A stretch of DNA of 64,000 nucleotides from Leptolyngbyaceae cyanobacterium JSC-12 (GTDB taxonomy: Bacteria; Cyanobacteriota; Cyanobacteriia; Leptolyngbyales; Leptolyngbyaceae), in the NCBI GenBank assembly GCA_000309945.1, contig CM001633.1, forward strand, positions 332,723-396,722. Direction: 5' to 3'. Shown piece after piece: positions 1 through 9,285 of the stretch (positions within the stretch are counted from its first letter, which is position 1; each line of letters starts with the position of its first letter). A program made the position numbers and the translations under genes. The notes under the pieces are model-generated. The model saw nothing but the letters and a program-made list of their open reading frames with translations, did no database searches and had not been told where the DNA came from.

Positions 1-463
1 TAGGAGGCTCGTAACTGCCAGGCTCAAGAGAATCCGTCGGAGGTTGAACTGGCATTATTACCTGTTGACGAAAATTAATTCCGCTGAGGGTTGTATGTCC
101 AGTGCTTAAACGAAAAGTAGCAATTATGTTCCCGATATCTTCTCCCAATGCAGCTTTTAGGTTTTTAATAGTCTTTAGATAGTCTGAGTAAATCAAATTA
201 TCTTGGGTTAGCACCAACAAAATAGTTCCGTGGTCAAGTTTATAAATGTAAACTTGATGCGCGGCAAAATGAAATTTGAACGATTCAAATCCATCAGGAA
301 TTGTTTCAAGTACCTGTAAGATGCCCTGAGCCAGAGCTTCTTTCTGCTGAAAGTTCAATGTCTGATCGACGCCACAAAAATAGGGACGAGCACGTCGATC
401 AATGAGAGCGATCCCTGCAATTCCTGGTAAATTCAGAAAGTCCTGAATAACTTCCTGTTTCAT
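1..463 (-). CDS. Roadblock/LC7-like protein, partial at window edge
   Basis: The reading frame is open on the minus strand from an ATG at 463 to the left edge, about 154 codons, with no stop, so the C-terminus lies outside the window. The N-terminal 110 residues alternate short helices and strands and include a conserved-looking stretch LPGIAGIALIDRRARPYF followed by a strand rich in hydrophobic residues. This resembles the roadblock/LC7 fold found in small bacterial GTPase partners. I recognise it only as that fold type, and the function is unknown. It is divergent from rbcR across a 189-bp intergenic region, so the two may share control. Similarity is by eye only. Confidence 0.6.
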   Translation of the reverse strand, partial: MKQEVIQDFLNLPGIAGIALIDRRARPYFCGVDQTLNFQQKEALAQGILQVLETIPDGFESFKFHFAAHQVYIYKLDHGTILLVLTQDNLIYSDYLKTIKNLKAALGEDIGNIIATFRLSTGHTTLSGINFRQQVIMPVQPPTDSLEPGSYEPP

Positions 464-601
464 AGAGTCTTTTTTACGTTTCTACACAATTGTATGTCTA
501 AGTGCATTTTTAGAGGCTTCACCGATTATTTCATAGTTCTTCTATGCTACGGTTTTGGTCTTAGAAGCCTCCTTGCTCGCACTTGCTGTTGTCCTCTCAA
601 T

Positions 602-619
602 TTACCAACCCTCTGGTAA
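602..619. promoter_or_regulatory. Palindromic candidate operator upstream of rbcR
   Basis: A perfect 6-bp inverted repeat, TTACCA-N6-TGGTAA, lies 33 bp before the rbcR ATG in the divergent intergenic region. LysR-type regulators usually bind dyads of this kind in their own promoters, so RbcR autoregulation is a reasonable inference. No experimental site is known to me for this exact sequence. Confidence 0.4.
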
Positions 620-652
620 TTCTCAAGGCTCTTTTCATAGTGGTTTAGCCGT

Positions 653-1684
653 ATGTCTGACCTTCCTTTTACTTTAGATCAACTCCGCATTCTCAAGGCG
701 ATCGCCGCTGAGGGGAGTTTTAAGCGGGCTGCTGACAGTTTGTATGTCTCCCAGCCAGCCGTAAGTTTGCAAGTGCAAAACCTGGAACGTCAACTAGATG
801 TACCCCTATTTGACCGGGGTGGAAGGCGAGCACAACTGACCGAAGCGGGACACCTCCTCTTAAGCTATGGCGAGAAAATTTTGACTTTGTGCCAGGAAAC
901 ATGCCGTGCTCTGGAAGACTTGCAAAACCTCCAGGGAGGCACCCTAATCATCGGAGCCAGTCAGACAACAGGAACTTATCTGTTGCCTCGCATGATTGGG
1001 ATGTTTCGCCAGAAATATCCAGATGTTGCGGTTCAACTCCATGTGCACTCAACCCGGCGGACTTCTTGGAGCGTGGCAAATGGGCAAATTGACCTAGCTA
1101 TTATTGGTGGGGAAATTTCCCCAGAACTCCAGGACTCTTTAGAAATTATTCCCTATGCTGAAGATGAACTAGCATTGATACTACCCGTGACTCATCCCTT
1201 AGCCAAAGAAGACGTGGTTCAAAAGGATGACCTTTACAAATTGCAATTTATTGCCCTTGACTCTCAATCTACCATTCGGAAAGTGATTGATCAGGTTTTA
1301 ACTCGTTGCGGCATTGAAACACGCCGTCTACGAATTGAAATGGAACTTAATTCTATTGAAGCGATCAAAAACGCAGTACAGTCAGGGTTAGGGGCTGCGT
1401 TTGTTTCAATTTCTGCGATCGAAAAAGAATTACAAATGGGGGTATTGCATCGAGCCTCAATTGATGAGGTGGTGGTTAAACGGATGTTGTCCGTCATTAT
1501 CAATCCCAACCGTTATCGGTCGAAAGCTGCCGAAGCATTTTGTAAAGAAATCCTGCCAAAATTTGCAACCTACACAGCTCAGTTGCAAAACTACACCTCG
1601 TCGGGGCACCTTGATGCGGTGCGTTCTATCAATTCTTCTAGTTTGGAAAAGCCTTCACTTATTGTGCCTGATGTCGATTCCTGA
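653..1684 (+). CDS. rbcR: LysR-type RuBisCO operon regulator RbcR
   Basis: A 343-residue LysR-type transcription factor. The N-terminal winged helix-turn-helix spans roughly residues 7-66 ([20 protein letters not shown]), followed by a linker helix and a two-lobe effector domain from about residue 95. The sequence is closely like the cyanobacterial/plastid RbcR (ycf30) group, which controls carbon-fixation genes in response to metabolic state. Length is typical. The RuBisCO genes are not in this window. The stop is only 5 bp before the kinase start, so the two are probably co-transcribed. The ATG at 653 fits the family start. A palindrome just upstream may be its own operator. Confidence 0.93.
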   Translation: MSDLPFTLDQLRILKAIAAEGSFKRAADSLYVSQPAVSLQVQNLERQLDVPLFDRGGRRAQLTEAGHLLLSYGEKILTLCQETCRALEDLQNLQGGTLIIGASQTTGTYLLPRMIGMFRQKYPDVAVQLHVHSTRRTSWSVANGQIDLAIIGGEISPELQDSLEIIPYAEDELALILPVTHPLAKEDVVQKDDLYKLQFIALDSQSTIRKVIDQVLTRCGIETRRLRIEMELNSIEAIKNAVQSGLGAAFVSISAIEKELQMGVLHRASIDEVVVKRMLSVIINPNRYRSKAAEAFCKEILPKFATYTAQLQNYTSSGHLDAVRSINSSSLEKPSLIVPDVDS

Positions 1685-1689
1685 CGCTC

Positions 1690-3153
1690 ATGGATGTTTA
1701 CTGCACTCGTCCAGGCTGTCCGAAACCTGTTAATCCGTTTGCGGATCTGGATGACCCTGCAATATTTAAGTCTGTTCAACAAAAATATTGCATATCTTGC
1801 GGAATGCCCTTAATTCTGGTAGGGCGCTATGTTCCCCTCAAATTATTGGGGCAGGGAGGGTTTGGTGCAGCATTTTTGGCTCAAGATCGCTACTTCCCTA
1901 AACTGCGCCAATGCGTTGTGAAACAATTCCTACCCTCTGCCAATCTCACTCCTTCTCAACTGCAAACTGCTCAAGACTTGTTTGAACGAGAAGCTCATGC
2001 TCTGGATGAACTGGGAAATACTCATCCCCAAATTCCTGATCTCTTTGCCTTTTTTGAGTTAACCGTTCCAGCCTGGCAACCAGGCAAGCAAGACAGATTT
2101 TTTTATCTAGTCCAGGAATTTATCGATGGGCATACGATGCAAGAGGAACTAGAGCAAAATGGTCCTTTCTCATCCCAGGCAATCCTGGAATTGTTGACTA
2201 AAATACTACCGGTCCTCCAATTTGTGCATGATAAAGGCGCAATTCATCGAGATATTAAACCGACCAATATCATGCGACACCGAAATGGCTCGATTTACCT
2301 GTTAGACTTTGGTGCTGTGCGGCAGGTAACGAAGGGTAGCAAATCAACTGGGATTTACTCGGAGGGCTTTGCGCCACCTGAACAGATAAATGGCAGGGAG
2401 GTCTATCCATCCAGCGATTTGTATGCGCTGGCTGTCACCAGCATTACTCTGCTGACAGGAAAACAGCCAGGTGACTTGTACGACGCATACAGTAACTCCT
2501 GGCGTTGGCGAACTGATGTTGCTGATTTGAATCCGGGATTAGCCGATGTGCTAGACCGAATGCTGCAACCAACTCCCAGCGAACGATTTCAATCCTGCGA
2601 AGCAGTATTGCAAAGGTTATCGCAGATTTCGTCCCAGCCGGTATCACAGCCACCTCTTCCCCCTCCTCGCCCACCTGTTACTAATCCCACGACCCTCCCC
2701 AAACCATCGGGTGTATCACCAGCTCAATCACAAGTACAATCATCGCCGCCTGCGGTTCCTACCCGTCGCCGTTCTTCGATCGCCCCCTTTTCCGCGCTGG
2801 AACTGTTAGCAGGAGCCGGATTTACCGGATTCCAAGGAGGGCTGTTGGCAATCGCGTTAGCCAGTGTATTAGGCACAACCCTGATCAGCGCTGGTTTTTG
2901 GTTAGTATTGCTAGTTGGAATGATCCTGATGCAGTCCCGCCGCATTATTGAACGGATTGATTTAGTGATTTTGGCTGGGTTTAGTTTGGCGCTGGTGATA
3001 CTCATCCCGCCTTTACGATCAGCGATCGCTGCTCCAGTTATAGGTAACATTTTGTTAACTATTTTGGCGATAGCCACATTTGCTGGACTAGCTGCTATTT
3101 CTGTCACAGCATTATTTCGGCTGATTTATCAATTAATTTCCCGTTTTCTATAA
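1690..3153 (+). CDS. Four-cysteine Ser/Thr protein kinase with membrane C-terminus
   Basis: A 487-residue Hanks-type kinase. The extreme N-terminus carries Cys5, Cys10, Cys34 and Cys37 (CTRPGC...YCISCG), the four-cysteine motif seen on many cyanobacterial kinases and probably metal-binding. The kinase domain runs from about residue 47 to 320, with the glycine loop LGQGGFGAAF, an ATP-contacting lysine in VVKQF, catalytic HRDIKPTN and metal-binding LLDFG. A proline-rich linker follows. The last 110 residues form several hydrophobic helices, so the enzyme is likely anchored with its catalytic domain in the cytoplasm. It starts 5 bp after rbcR and is followed 59 bp later by a PstS-like gene. Its substrate is unknown. 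Confidence 0.9.
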   Translation: MDVYCTRPGCPKPVNPFADLDDPAIFKSVQQKYCISCGMPLILVGRYVPLKLLGQGGFGAAFLAQDRYFPKLRQCVVKQFLPSANLTPSQLQTAQDLFEREAHALDELGNTHPQIPDLFAFFELTVPAWQPGKQDRFFYLVQEFIDGHTMQEELEQNGPFSSQAILELLTKILPVLQFVHDKGAIHRDIKPTNIMRHRNGSIYLLDFGAVRQVTKGSKSTGIYSEGFAPPEQINGREVYPSSDLYALAVTSITLLTGKQPGDLYDAYSNSWRWRTDVADLNPGLADVLDRMLQPTPSERFQSCEAVLQRLSQISSQPVSQPPLPPPRPPVTNPTTLPKPSGVSPAQSQVQSSPPAVPTRRRSSIAPFSALELLAGAGFTGFQGGLLAIALASVLGTTLISAGFWLVLLVGMILMQSRRIIERIDLVILAGFSLALVILIPPLRSAIAAPVIGNILLTILAIATFAGLAAISVTALFRLIYQLISRFL

Positions 3154-3212
3154 AGGAATTCACGTTAGAACGAGAGTAGATAAAGGCAGTTCCCAATGCA
3201 ATAGATATAGTT

Positions 3213-4292
3213 ATGACTCAGAAAAGTGAAGCACCCGCGCTAATTCTGGCATTCTTGGTAACGGCTGGGTTAGTTGGTAGTGGAGTGTGGTGGCTGACCC
3301 AAAAAGTAGAAATTACACTTAGCAGCCTCTTCTCATCTAATAACTCCTCACCTAGCACTCCCGCATCAACCGCTGACTCTTCCAATGAAGCCAATCCAAC
3401 AACAACCGATGCTCAAGCTTTTGAGCAAGTGAAGAATGTTCCCAGTGGATTATTCAACTACGGCGGCAGCACAAGCTGGGCACCCATTCGGGGACAGATT
3501 GATCCCGCCATTCAGCAGGCTCAGCCCCAGTTCAAACTGCGATACACTGATCCTGTCAATGCCACACCAGGCTCTGGTAGCGGCATTCGGATGCTGCTAG
3601 ATGGACAATTAGCATTTGCTCAGTCGTCTCGCCCTGTGGAAGATAAAGAATATCAACAGGCTCAGCAGCGTGGGTTTACCCTAAAGCAGGTTCCAGTGGG
3701 TCTAGAAGCTATCGCGATCGCGGTTCATCCTTCGCTTCCAGTGGCAGGGTTAAATCTGGAACAGTTAAAAGGCATCTACACAGGAAAATTCACGAATTGG
3801 AACCAGGTGGGTGGTCCCGATCTCGCCATCGTTCCTTACTCTCGCCGCCTGCAAGATGGGGGAACCGTTGAATTTTTTGTCAGTAACCTATTAGCAGGGC
3901 AACCACTCGGCAGCAATGTGCAGTCTGTTTACAGCACAACTGATGCTCTACGCAAGGTATCTGGCAATCCTGGGGGAATTTACTATGCATCCGCCCCAGA
4001 AATTGTGCCGCAATGTTCTGTTAAACCGCTGGCGATCGCTCGAACTGGAAGTACTTTCATCGCTCCGTATCAAGAACCACTTGTGCCACCAGAAGCATGT
4101 CCAGCTCAACGAAACCAAATCAACTTAGACGTATTTAAGTCAAACACTTATCCCATTACACGCCAACTATTTGTTGTTATTAAACAGAACGGTCAAATTG
4201 AACAGCAAGCAGGAGAAGCCTACACGTCCCTTCTCCTAACAGAACAAGGACAACAATTACTCAATCAAACCGGTTTTGTCAGAATTCGCTGA
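3213..4292 (+). CDS. PstS-like phosphate-family substrate-binding protein
   Basis: A 359-residue protein with an N-terminal hydrophobic segment (residues about 8-28) followed by a Ser/Thr/Asn-rich spacer and a type II periplasmic-binding fold of the PstS family (FNYGGSTSWAPIRG, GSGSGIRMLLDGQ, LKGIYTGKFTNWNQVGG, GNPGGIYYASAP). The segment looks like a membrane anchor or uncleaved signal, placing the domain outside the cytoplasmic membrane. No permease or ATPase genes are adjacent, so it is unlikely to be part of a local transporter operon. Its place right after a membrane-anchored Ser/Thr kinase suggests a ligand-sensing partner, which is an inference. The ligand may be phosphate or another anion. 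Confidence 0.85.
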   Translation: MTQKSEAPALILAFLVTAGLVGSGVWWLTQKVEITLSSLFSSNNSSPSTPASTADSSNEANPTTTDAQAFEQVKNVPSGLFNYGGSTSWAPIRGQIDPAIQQAQPQFKLRYTDPVNATPGSGSGIRMLLDGQLAFAQSSRPVEDKEYQQAQQRGFTLKQVPVGLEAIAIAVHPSLPVAGLNLEQLKGIYTGKFTNWNQVGGPDLAIVPYSRRLQDGGTVEFFVSNLLAGQPLGSNVQSVYSTTDALRKVSGNPGGIYYASAPEIVPQCSVKPLAIARTGSTFIAPYQEPLVPPEACPAQRNQINLDVFKSNTYPITRQLFVVIKQNGQIEQQAGEAYTSLLLTEQGQQLLNQTGFVRIR

Positions 4293-4385
4293 AGCCAGAT
4301 AGACCAGAGATGCTTCCACAACTAAAACAATGATCGATTGAGGTAACCGATAAGATGAAAGGTGAACGCCTTTCACTAGTTCATC

Positions 4386-5465
4386 ATGGTTACCCTATCG
4401 CCTGCTCTAAAAAAACGCTTAGCCCAACCACTGAATATTGGTAACTTTGCAGTCAACAGTCGAGTGTTGCAATCTCCGCTGTCAGGAGTTACCGATCTGG
4501 TATTTCGGCGTTTGGTACGGCGATACGCTCCTACCTCCATGATGTATACGGAAATGGTCAACGCCACTGGGCTGCATTACGTCAAGCAACTCCCCAAGAT
4601 CATGGAAGTAGACCCTAATGAGCGCCCTATTAGTATTCAGTTGTTTGATTGTCGTCCCGACTTTTTGGCAGAAGCCGCACAAATGGCAGTAGAAGAGGGG
4701 GCAGATACAGTAGATATCAACATGGGCTGCCCAGTGAACAAAATCACCAAAAACGGAGGTGGTTCTTCTCTACTGCGACAACCGGAACTAGCCAGTGAGA
4801 TTGTGCGATCAGTGGTGCAGGCAGTTGATGTGCCTGTTACGGTGAAAACACGAATTGGCTGGACAGATCAGGAAATTAACATTCTGGATTTTGCTAGGCG
4901 TATGGAAGACGCTGGCGCAAAGATGATTACCGTACACGGACGCACCCGTGCCCAGGGTTATAGCGGTTCTGCCAAATGGGAATGGATCGCTAAGGTGAAA
5001 CAGGTTTTGTCGATTCCAGTGATTGCTAATGGCGATATTTTTTCCGTGGAAGCAGCCGTGAAATGTTTAGAACAAACTGGAGCAGATGGTGTGATGTGTT
5101 CACGGGGTACGCTGGGTTACCCATTCCTGGTGGGCGAAGTGGATCACTTCTTGAAAACGGGTGAGCAAATGCCTGCACCAACTGCGGTTGAGCGATTGCA
5201 GTGTGCTCGTGAACATTTGCAAATGCTACATGAGTACAAGGGTAATCGCGGGGTGCGGCAAGCCCGCAAACACATGACCTGGTATTCCAAAGGCTTTATG
5301 GGCGCAGCAGAACTCCGTGGGCAACTCAGCACGATTGAAAATGTGCAGCAGGGCTTGGACCTGCTTGATCGGGCGATCACTCGTTTGCAGGAATATGACG
5401 CAACCGGACAAAATTTTGACTTCAACGAAGATCCAATCCTGGCAGGGGCATTTTCAGGAGGATGA
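4386..5465 (+). CDS. dus: tRNA-dihydrouridine synthase
   Basis: A 359-residue FMN-dependent flavoenzyme that reduces uridine to dihydrouridine in the D-loop of tRNA. The TIM-barrel shows the family marks SPLSGVTDLVFRRLVRRY, the substrate/cysteine loop NMGCPVNKITKNGGGSSLL with the catalytic Cys, VKTRIGW, TVHGRTRAQGYSG and IANGDIF. The C-terminal helical tRNA-binding domain covers roughly residues 250-340. Full length. It is of the NifR3/DusB-like bacterial branch, but which tRNA position it modifies cannot be told from sequence alone. The start ATG follows the preceding gene by about 90 bp. Confidence 0.93.
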   Translation: MVTLSPALKKRLAQPLNIGNFAVNSRVLQSPLSGVTDLVFRRLVRRYAPTSMMYTEMVNATGLHYVKQLPKIMEVDPNERPISIQLFDCRPDFLAEAAQMAVEEGADTVDINMGCPVNKITKNGGGSSLLRQPELASEIVRSVVQAVDVPVTVKTRIGWTDQEINILDFARRMEDAGAKMITVHGRTRAQGYSGSAKWEWIAKVKQVLSIPVIANGDIFSVEAAVKCLEQTGADGVMCSRGTLGYPFLVGEVDHFLKTGEQMPAPTAVERLQCAREHLQMLHEYKGNRGVRQARKHMTWYSKGFMGAAELRGQLSTIENVQQGLDLLDRAITRLQEYDATGQNFDFNEDPILAGAFSGG

Positions 5466-5544
5466 GTGACTAGTCAGGAAGCAAACATAGGTGCCATTCG
5501 AGTCTCGGTGAAGCTAACAAACGCAGCTGTCATCAAATCATGTT

Positions 5545-5880
5545 ATGAATGTGATCCAACCACTGGGAAGGCGATTGTTAACTGATCCTGAAGGTTATCT
5601 GATTAACAAGTGCCACTGGGATGATATTCAACCACCGTGGTTAAGCTTAGTCTTGGATTTACGAGAACGTTATGTAACGTTATTGAGCGATCGCTTGCAT
5701 AGTCTGTATCTGCACGGCTCTGATCCTCGTGGACTGGCAATTTCCGATGTTTCTGATCTAGACAGCGTAGCAATTCTTCGAGAACAAATTAAGCCTGAGT
5801 TAGAAGATTCGCTAAATTCACTTCAAATTCAGTTAGCCAAACAATATTCATTCTGTTCAAAATTGGATTTGACTGTTTAA
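5545..5880 (+). CDS. Nucleotidyltransferase-fold protein, C-terminally truncated
   Basis: A 111-residue ORF containing the nucleotidyltransferase signature LYLHGSDPRGLAISDVSDLD, with the G-S and D-x-D type metal-binding residues. Related cyanobacterial proteins are much longer, roughly 250 residues or more, and continue past the point where this one stops (FCSKLDLTV then TAA). The sequence after the stop looks like a fragment of a different gene on the other strand, so a deletion or rearrangement has probably removed the C-terminal half. It may be a non-functional remnant. The ATG at 5545 has no strong ribosome site visible. Confidence 0.55.
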   Translation: MNVIQPLGRRLLTDPEGYLINKCHWDDIQPPWLSLVLDLRERYVTLLSDRLHSLYLHGSDPRGLAISDVSDLDSVAILREQIKPELEDSLNSLQIQLAKQYSFCSKLDLTV

Positions 5881-6403
5881 GTAGTTGTAATACCGCTGCA
5901 ATAAATTAGGTTGCTGCAAGTATTCAGTCAACTGTTGTTGAAGAGTCTCCAATTGGTGCTTCATTAAGTCTGGATTACCTGATTGCAATAAAGGCAAGTT
6001 TCGTCACCATTCGGGCTGGGGTTGCAACTCTCTAATTAACCATGCCAATCAATCCACACCAGTCTGTCCATGAATCCCCAGCGTGAATAGAATTCTATAG
6101 ATGTTGGTAGATAGAACATCATACACGGACTAGAAAAGTAACCTATGAATGTAACGAGTTCTACTGATTTACAATGACCAACTGTAATAGTCAAAATTTG
6201 CCAGATCGCACAGCAACCTCTGACCGAGTTCCTTCTAATCAGCCTGATTTAGCTGATGGCATGGTGTAATGTCCCACGGCTCGCAACCAAACCGCTTATC
6301 AAGAAGGCTCCTGGTAAGGTCGTTATTCTGAACGTCGTGATAATGCTGTACAGCAGTGTTCAAAAACCAGTTCGATGCACGTGGCAAAAATCACAGTTGT
6401 CAA
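5881..6403. other. Gene-debris region between two coding blocks
   Basis: No intact gene is visible in these 523 bases. On the minus strand a reading frame without a start, roughly 6003 down to 5857, encodes a helical Gln/Leu-rich stretch (LETLQQQLTEYLQQPNLLQR) that looks like real protein and runs into the end of the truncated nucleotidyltransferase gene. On the plus strand from 6174 there is a second remnant, listed separately. Together they suggest repeated deletions. Confidence 0.4.
6174..6374 (+). pseudogene. Remnant of a small cyanobacterial membrane protein gene
   Basis: A frame beginning at ATG 6174 reads through about 65 codons with TAA at 6267-6269 and a second TAA near 6315, both in the same frame. 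The decoded text includes RNQTAYQEGSW and GRYSERRDNAVQQ on either side of the second stop. This resembles the soluble N-terminal part of short cyanobacterial proteins that normally read A-Y-x-D-G-Y-x-x-G-R-x-x-E-x-R before a single membrane helix. The membrane helix is missing. The family assignment is from memory of the pattern and is tentative. Confidence 0.4.
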
Positions 6404-8569
6404 TCACATGGGTTTGGCAGAGATGTTTTGTCGAACAGGGATTTCTATCCAAAATTCAGCACCTTTGCCCGGTTCTGAGATACACTTCAACATGCCGTGG
6501 TGTTTCTCTACTATGATTTGGTAGCTGATTGATAGTCCTAGACCTGTCCCTTTACCAATAGGTTTTGTGGTGAAAAAGGGATCGAATAAGCGATTCAAAT
6601 GGTCTTGTGGGATGCCAGGCCCATTATCGCGAATTTTTATCAAAACGGCATTAATACTTTCATTAATACTTTTAGGCGCAGAAGTGATTGATTCAGTTTG
6701 AATAGTTATCGTGGCGGGGTTTGCTTCAATTTCTTCTGGCGATCGCTTCTGATTGTATTGATCCAGTGCATCAATTGCATTACTAAGAATATTCATAAAT
6801 ACCTGATTTAATTGCCCAGCATAGCATTCAACCAGAGGTAATTTACCGTATTCCTTAACAGTTTCAATACCAGGGTGGCTTGAACTAGCCTTAAGGCGAT
6901 TTTGCAAAATTAGTAGAGTACTGTCGATGCCTTCATGAATATCCACTCGTTTCATTTCGGCTTCATCCAGACGAGAGAAGTTGCGGAGTGACAACACAAT
7001 TTCACGGATGCGATCAGCTCCGATCTGCATTGACTCCAGCATTTTTGGCAAATCGTCTACCAGAAACTCCAGGTCAATTTCTTTGCGATAGGTTTGAATC
7101 TCGGCATCCGCCTCGCCATACTTTTGTTCATATAACTCCACCAGTTTTAACAAATCCTTTGTGTAGTCGGTTACATGGGGCAAATTGCCATAGATGAAAT
7201 TAATTGGATTATTAATTTCATGAGCTACTCCTGCTACGAGCTGTCCTAAGCTGGACATTTTTTCAGTTTGAATCAGTTGCGCCTGAGTTTGTTGTAATGC
7301 TTGCAATGCCTGAGCAGACTTTGCCATCTCTTTTCGCAATCGTCGCTCATTCACTGTCACCTGCCCTAACAGGGCATAAAACGAAATCGTTAACCGTCCT
7401 AGTTCATCCTCACGGTTCATCAATTCTTCGCTCTTCGCATTCATTTCTGCCAGGCGATTGCACTCATCCATAATCGGCTGAAGGCGCTGGTTGAGCCGAC
7501 GCACAAACAGAAACACTACAATGCCTTGAACAATGGAAGCACCTATGACTGCACCCAGGATGCCGGCACCTAAAAACCGCCATACCGGTCCCAACACAAC
7601 AGATTCCGGGACGACTCCCATTACAACCCAGTCGTTATTAGGAATATGCTGATATGCCCAATACTCCGATTTTCCTTCAGCATCGCGCCAATGCAGCACA
7701 CCTGCTTTTTCACCGCTCTGCAATTTGGATTGAATCTGCTCCCACAACCCTTTGTAGTTGTTTAGGTCAGGGAAGGGTTTGAGGCTGAGGGCTTGCTCGG
7801 GGGTGGGTGGGTAAGCAATTAGGTTACCTTTGTTGCTAACCAGAATGAAGTAGCCTGCATTTCGCATGGCTGGAACATTAAGTTTTTGACTCAAAAACCC
7901 CAGTTCCAAATCCTGGCTGAGCACCCCCAGTAAACGGTTTTGGTTGTCGTAGAAGGGGAGGGAATAGCTGGTGCTGACCAATGTTTGAGGAGGGTTCAGA
8001 GAATCTTCAACATAGCTGGTTGGTTCTAACCAGATAGGTTTACCGGCTGCGATCGGCTGAGTAAAGTAGTCTGCCGTGTAATTTGTGGCGCTGGCTTCTC
8101 TCAGAATAGGTGGCTCGACCTTGCCCGTTTTTTTATTCTTCGCTACGTAAGGATAGGCAAACTTGCGGGAGGGGATGACAAGTCGATTGTCGGGTGGTTG
8201 CCCAAAGCCCAATCCTGTACCAAGTGGAGAAGTTTGCAAGGAGCGGTACATCAGATTGCTGTAAACCTGTTCACGCCGTTCCCCTGCTTCGTAGAGAGTT
8301 TTGACGGCATCGGCAACAGTTTTAGTGGAGTACTCCAGAGTGTTGAAGTCCCCTTCCAGATTTTGCGTTTTTACCTGTAAGTTAGAAAGTAACTCGGTTT
8401 CTGCCTGTCGTGTAAGCTCCCGGTAAGACCAGTAGGTTGTGCCTAGTAGTCCGATTAATGAACCACCAACAACAGATAAAAATAGCCGAGAACCGACTGA
8501 TCGCAGAATGGAGATCCTGGGTCTGGACTGAGTTGATATAGGGTCTGCAACGGGAGGCAACGATGGCAT
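6404..8569 (-). CDS. Sensor histidine kinase with extracytoplasmic Cache-type sensor and HAMP
   Basis: A 721-residue two-component sensor. A first membrane helix at about residues 25-45 and a second at about 335-358 enclose a 290-residue extracytoplasmic region of the PDC/dCache type. A HAMP-like segment follows (RRLNQRLQPIMDECNRLAEM), then a coiled coil and the histidine phosphoacceptor box GQLVAGVAHEINNPINFIYG. The C-terminal ATPase has the N-box (NILSNAIDAL), DNGPGIP and GKGTGLGLSIS. The cognate regulator is not adjacent. The ligand is unknown; dCache sensors usually bind small amines, amino acids or carboxylates. It lies 96 bp downstream of the SET-domain gene and could be read from the same transcript. 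Confidence 0.92.
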   Translation of the reverse strand: MPSLPPVADPISTQSRPRISILRSVGSRLFLSVVGGSLIGLLGTTYWSYRELTRQAETELLSNLQVKTQNLEGDFNTLEYSTKTVADAVKTLYEAGERREQVYSNLMYRSLQTSPLGTGLGFGQPPDNRLVIPSRKFAYPYVAKNKKTGKVEPPILREASATNYTADYFTQPIAAGKPIWLEPTSYVEDSLNPPQTLVSTSYSLPFYDNQNRLLGVLSQDLELGFLSQKLNVPAMRNAGYFILVSNKGNLIAYPPTPEQALSLKPFPDLNNYKGLWEQIQSKLQSGEKAGVLHWRDAEGKSEYWAYQHIPNNDWVVMGVVPESVVLGPVWRFLGAGILGAVIGASIVQGIVVFLFVRRLNQRLQPIMDECNRLAEMNAKSEELMNREDELGRLTISFYALLGQVTVNERRLRKEMAKSAQALQALQQTQAQLIQTEKMSSLGQLVAGVAHEINNPINFIYGNLPHVTDYTKDLLKLVELYEQKYGEADAEIQTYRKEIDLEFLVDDLPKMLESMQIGADRIREIVLSLRNFSRLDEAEMKRVDIHEGIDSTLLILQNRLKASSSHPGIETVKEYGKLPLVECYAGQLNQVFMNILSNAIDALDQYNQKRSPEEIEANPATITIQTESITSAPKSINESINAVLIKIRDNGPGIPQDHLNRLFDPFFTTKPIGKGTGLGLSISYQIIVEKHHGMLKCISEPGKGAEFWIEIPVRQNISAKPM

Positions 8570-8665
8570 GACAGTTTTTCCTTGAAGGAAAGAGACACTT
8601 CAAAATCTCCTACAATTGTGCTGTCATTATGCCCATGTTGTCAGTTGGATGTCACATCCAAGAAT

Positions 8666-9277
8666 TTAACGAGCTACTTTTAGTTTCGAGGTGCGGTCAT
8701 AATAGCAGGTAAGGATGGAATCCATCGTGTCTTTTCCAGCCGCGATCGCTTCTACCTTCTGCAAATAGGCTGGATCAATTAAATGCTTGAGTGGCTGCTC
8801 AACCTGGTTGAAATACCGCATAGCATCAGCTGCTTTTTGATCCCATTCTGGGTAATAGTGCAAGATGTCATCTGGTAAGACCTTAGTGCGAGTGCAGTTG
8901 GGTTCAGGAAAGCAGTAGAAAGGATAATCCAGGTTAAAGTAACCGTAATCATCTGTAATTTCGTCGCCAGGGAAAATATCCCTTGCTGCCAACTCAAACC
9001 GATAAGGAGTGGCAATCAGAGTAGAGTCAAAACTATGATTGACGTAGCGGGCAATATCCCAGCAGAGAATATATTGCCCGTACTCATCCCGGAAACAGTA
9101 TTTAAGCAGGCGATCGCGACGATGAGGATCAAGACTGTGCACATACGCTTCGTCAAACTTCTGATCCAGATCATCCAAGATCCAGGTAATGGTTCCCTTG
9201 GGGATAAATTCAGTCGCAAACACTCCGTAACCGATGGAGTCATCGATAAATCGAAGCTCTGTATGAGGATGGATCAT
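8666..9277 (-). CDS. SET-domain protein lysine methyltransferase-like
   Basis: A 203-residue protein whose first 130 residues form a SET domain. Visible marks are the SAM-contacting GYGVFATEFIPKG, RYVNHSFDST (the N-H motif of the pseudoknot) and AARDIFPGDEITDDYG (catalytic Tyr region). SET enzymes transfer methyl groups from SAM to lysine side chains. In bacteria the substrates are mostly unknown. The C-terminal 70 residues are helical with no recognised domain. The gene sits 8 bp after the PRC-barrel gene and, through it, next to smc, all on the minus strand, which suggests co-expression. It could instead modify a ribosomal or photosynthetic protein, as some plastid SET enzymes do. Confidence 0.88.
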   Translation of the reverse strand: MIHPHTELRFIDDSIGYGVFATEFIPKGTITWILDDLDQKFDEAYVHSLDPHRRDRLLKYCFRDEYGQYILCWDIARYVNHSFDSTLIATPYRFELAARDIFPGDEITDDYGYFNLDYPFYCFPEPNCTRTKVLPDDILHYYPEWDQKAADAMRYFNQVEQPLKHLIDPAYLQKVEAIAAGKDTMDSILTCYYDRTSKLKVAR

Positions 9278-9285
9278 GGACGCTA

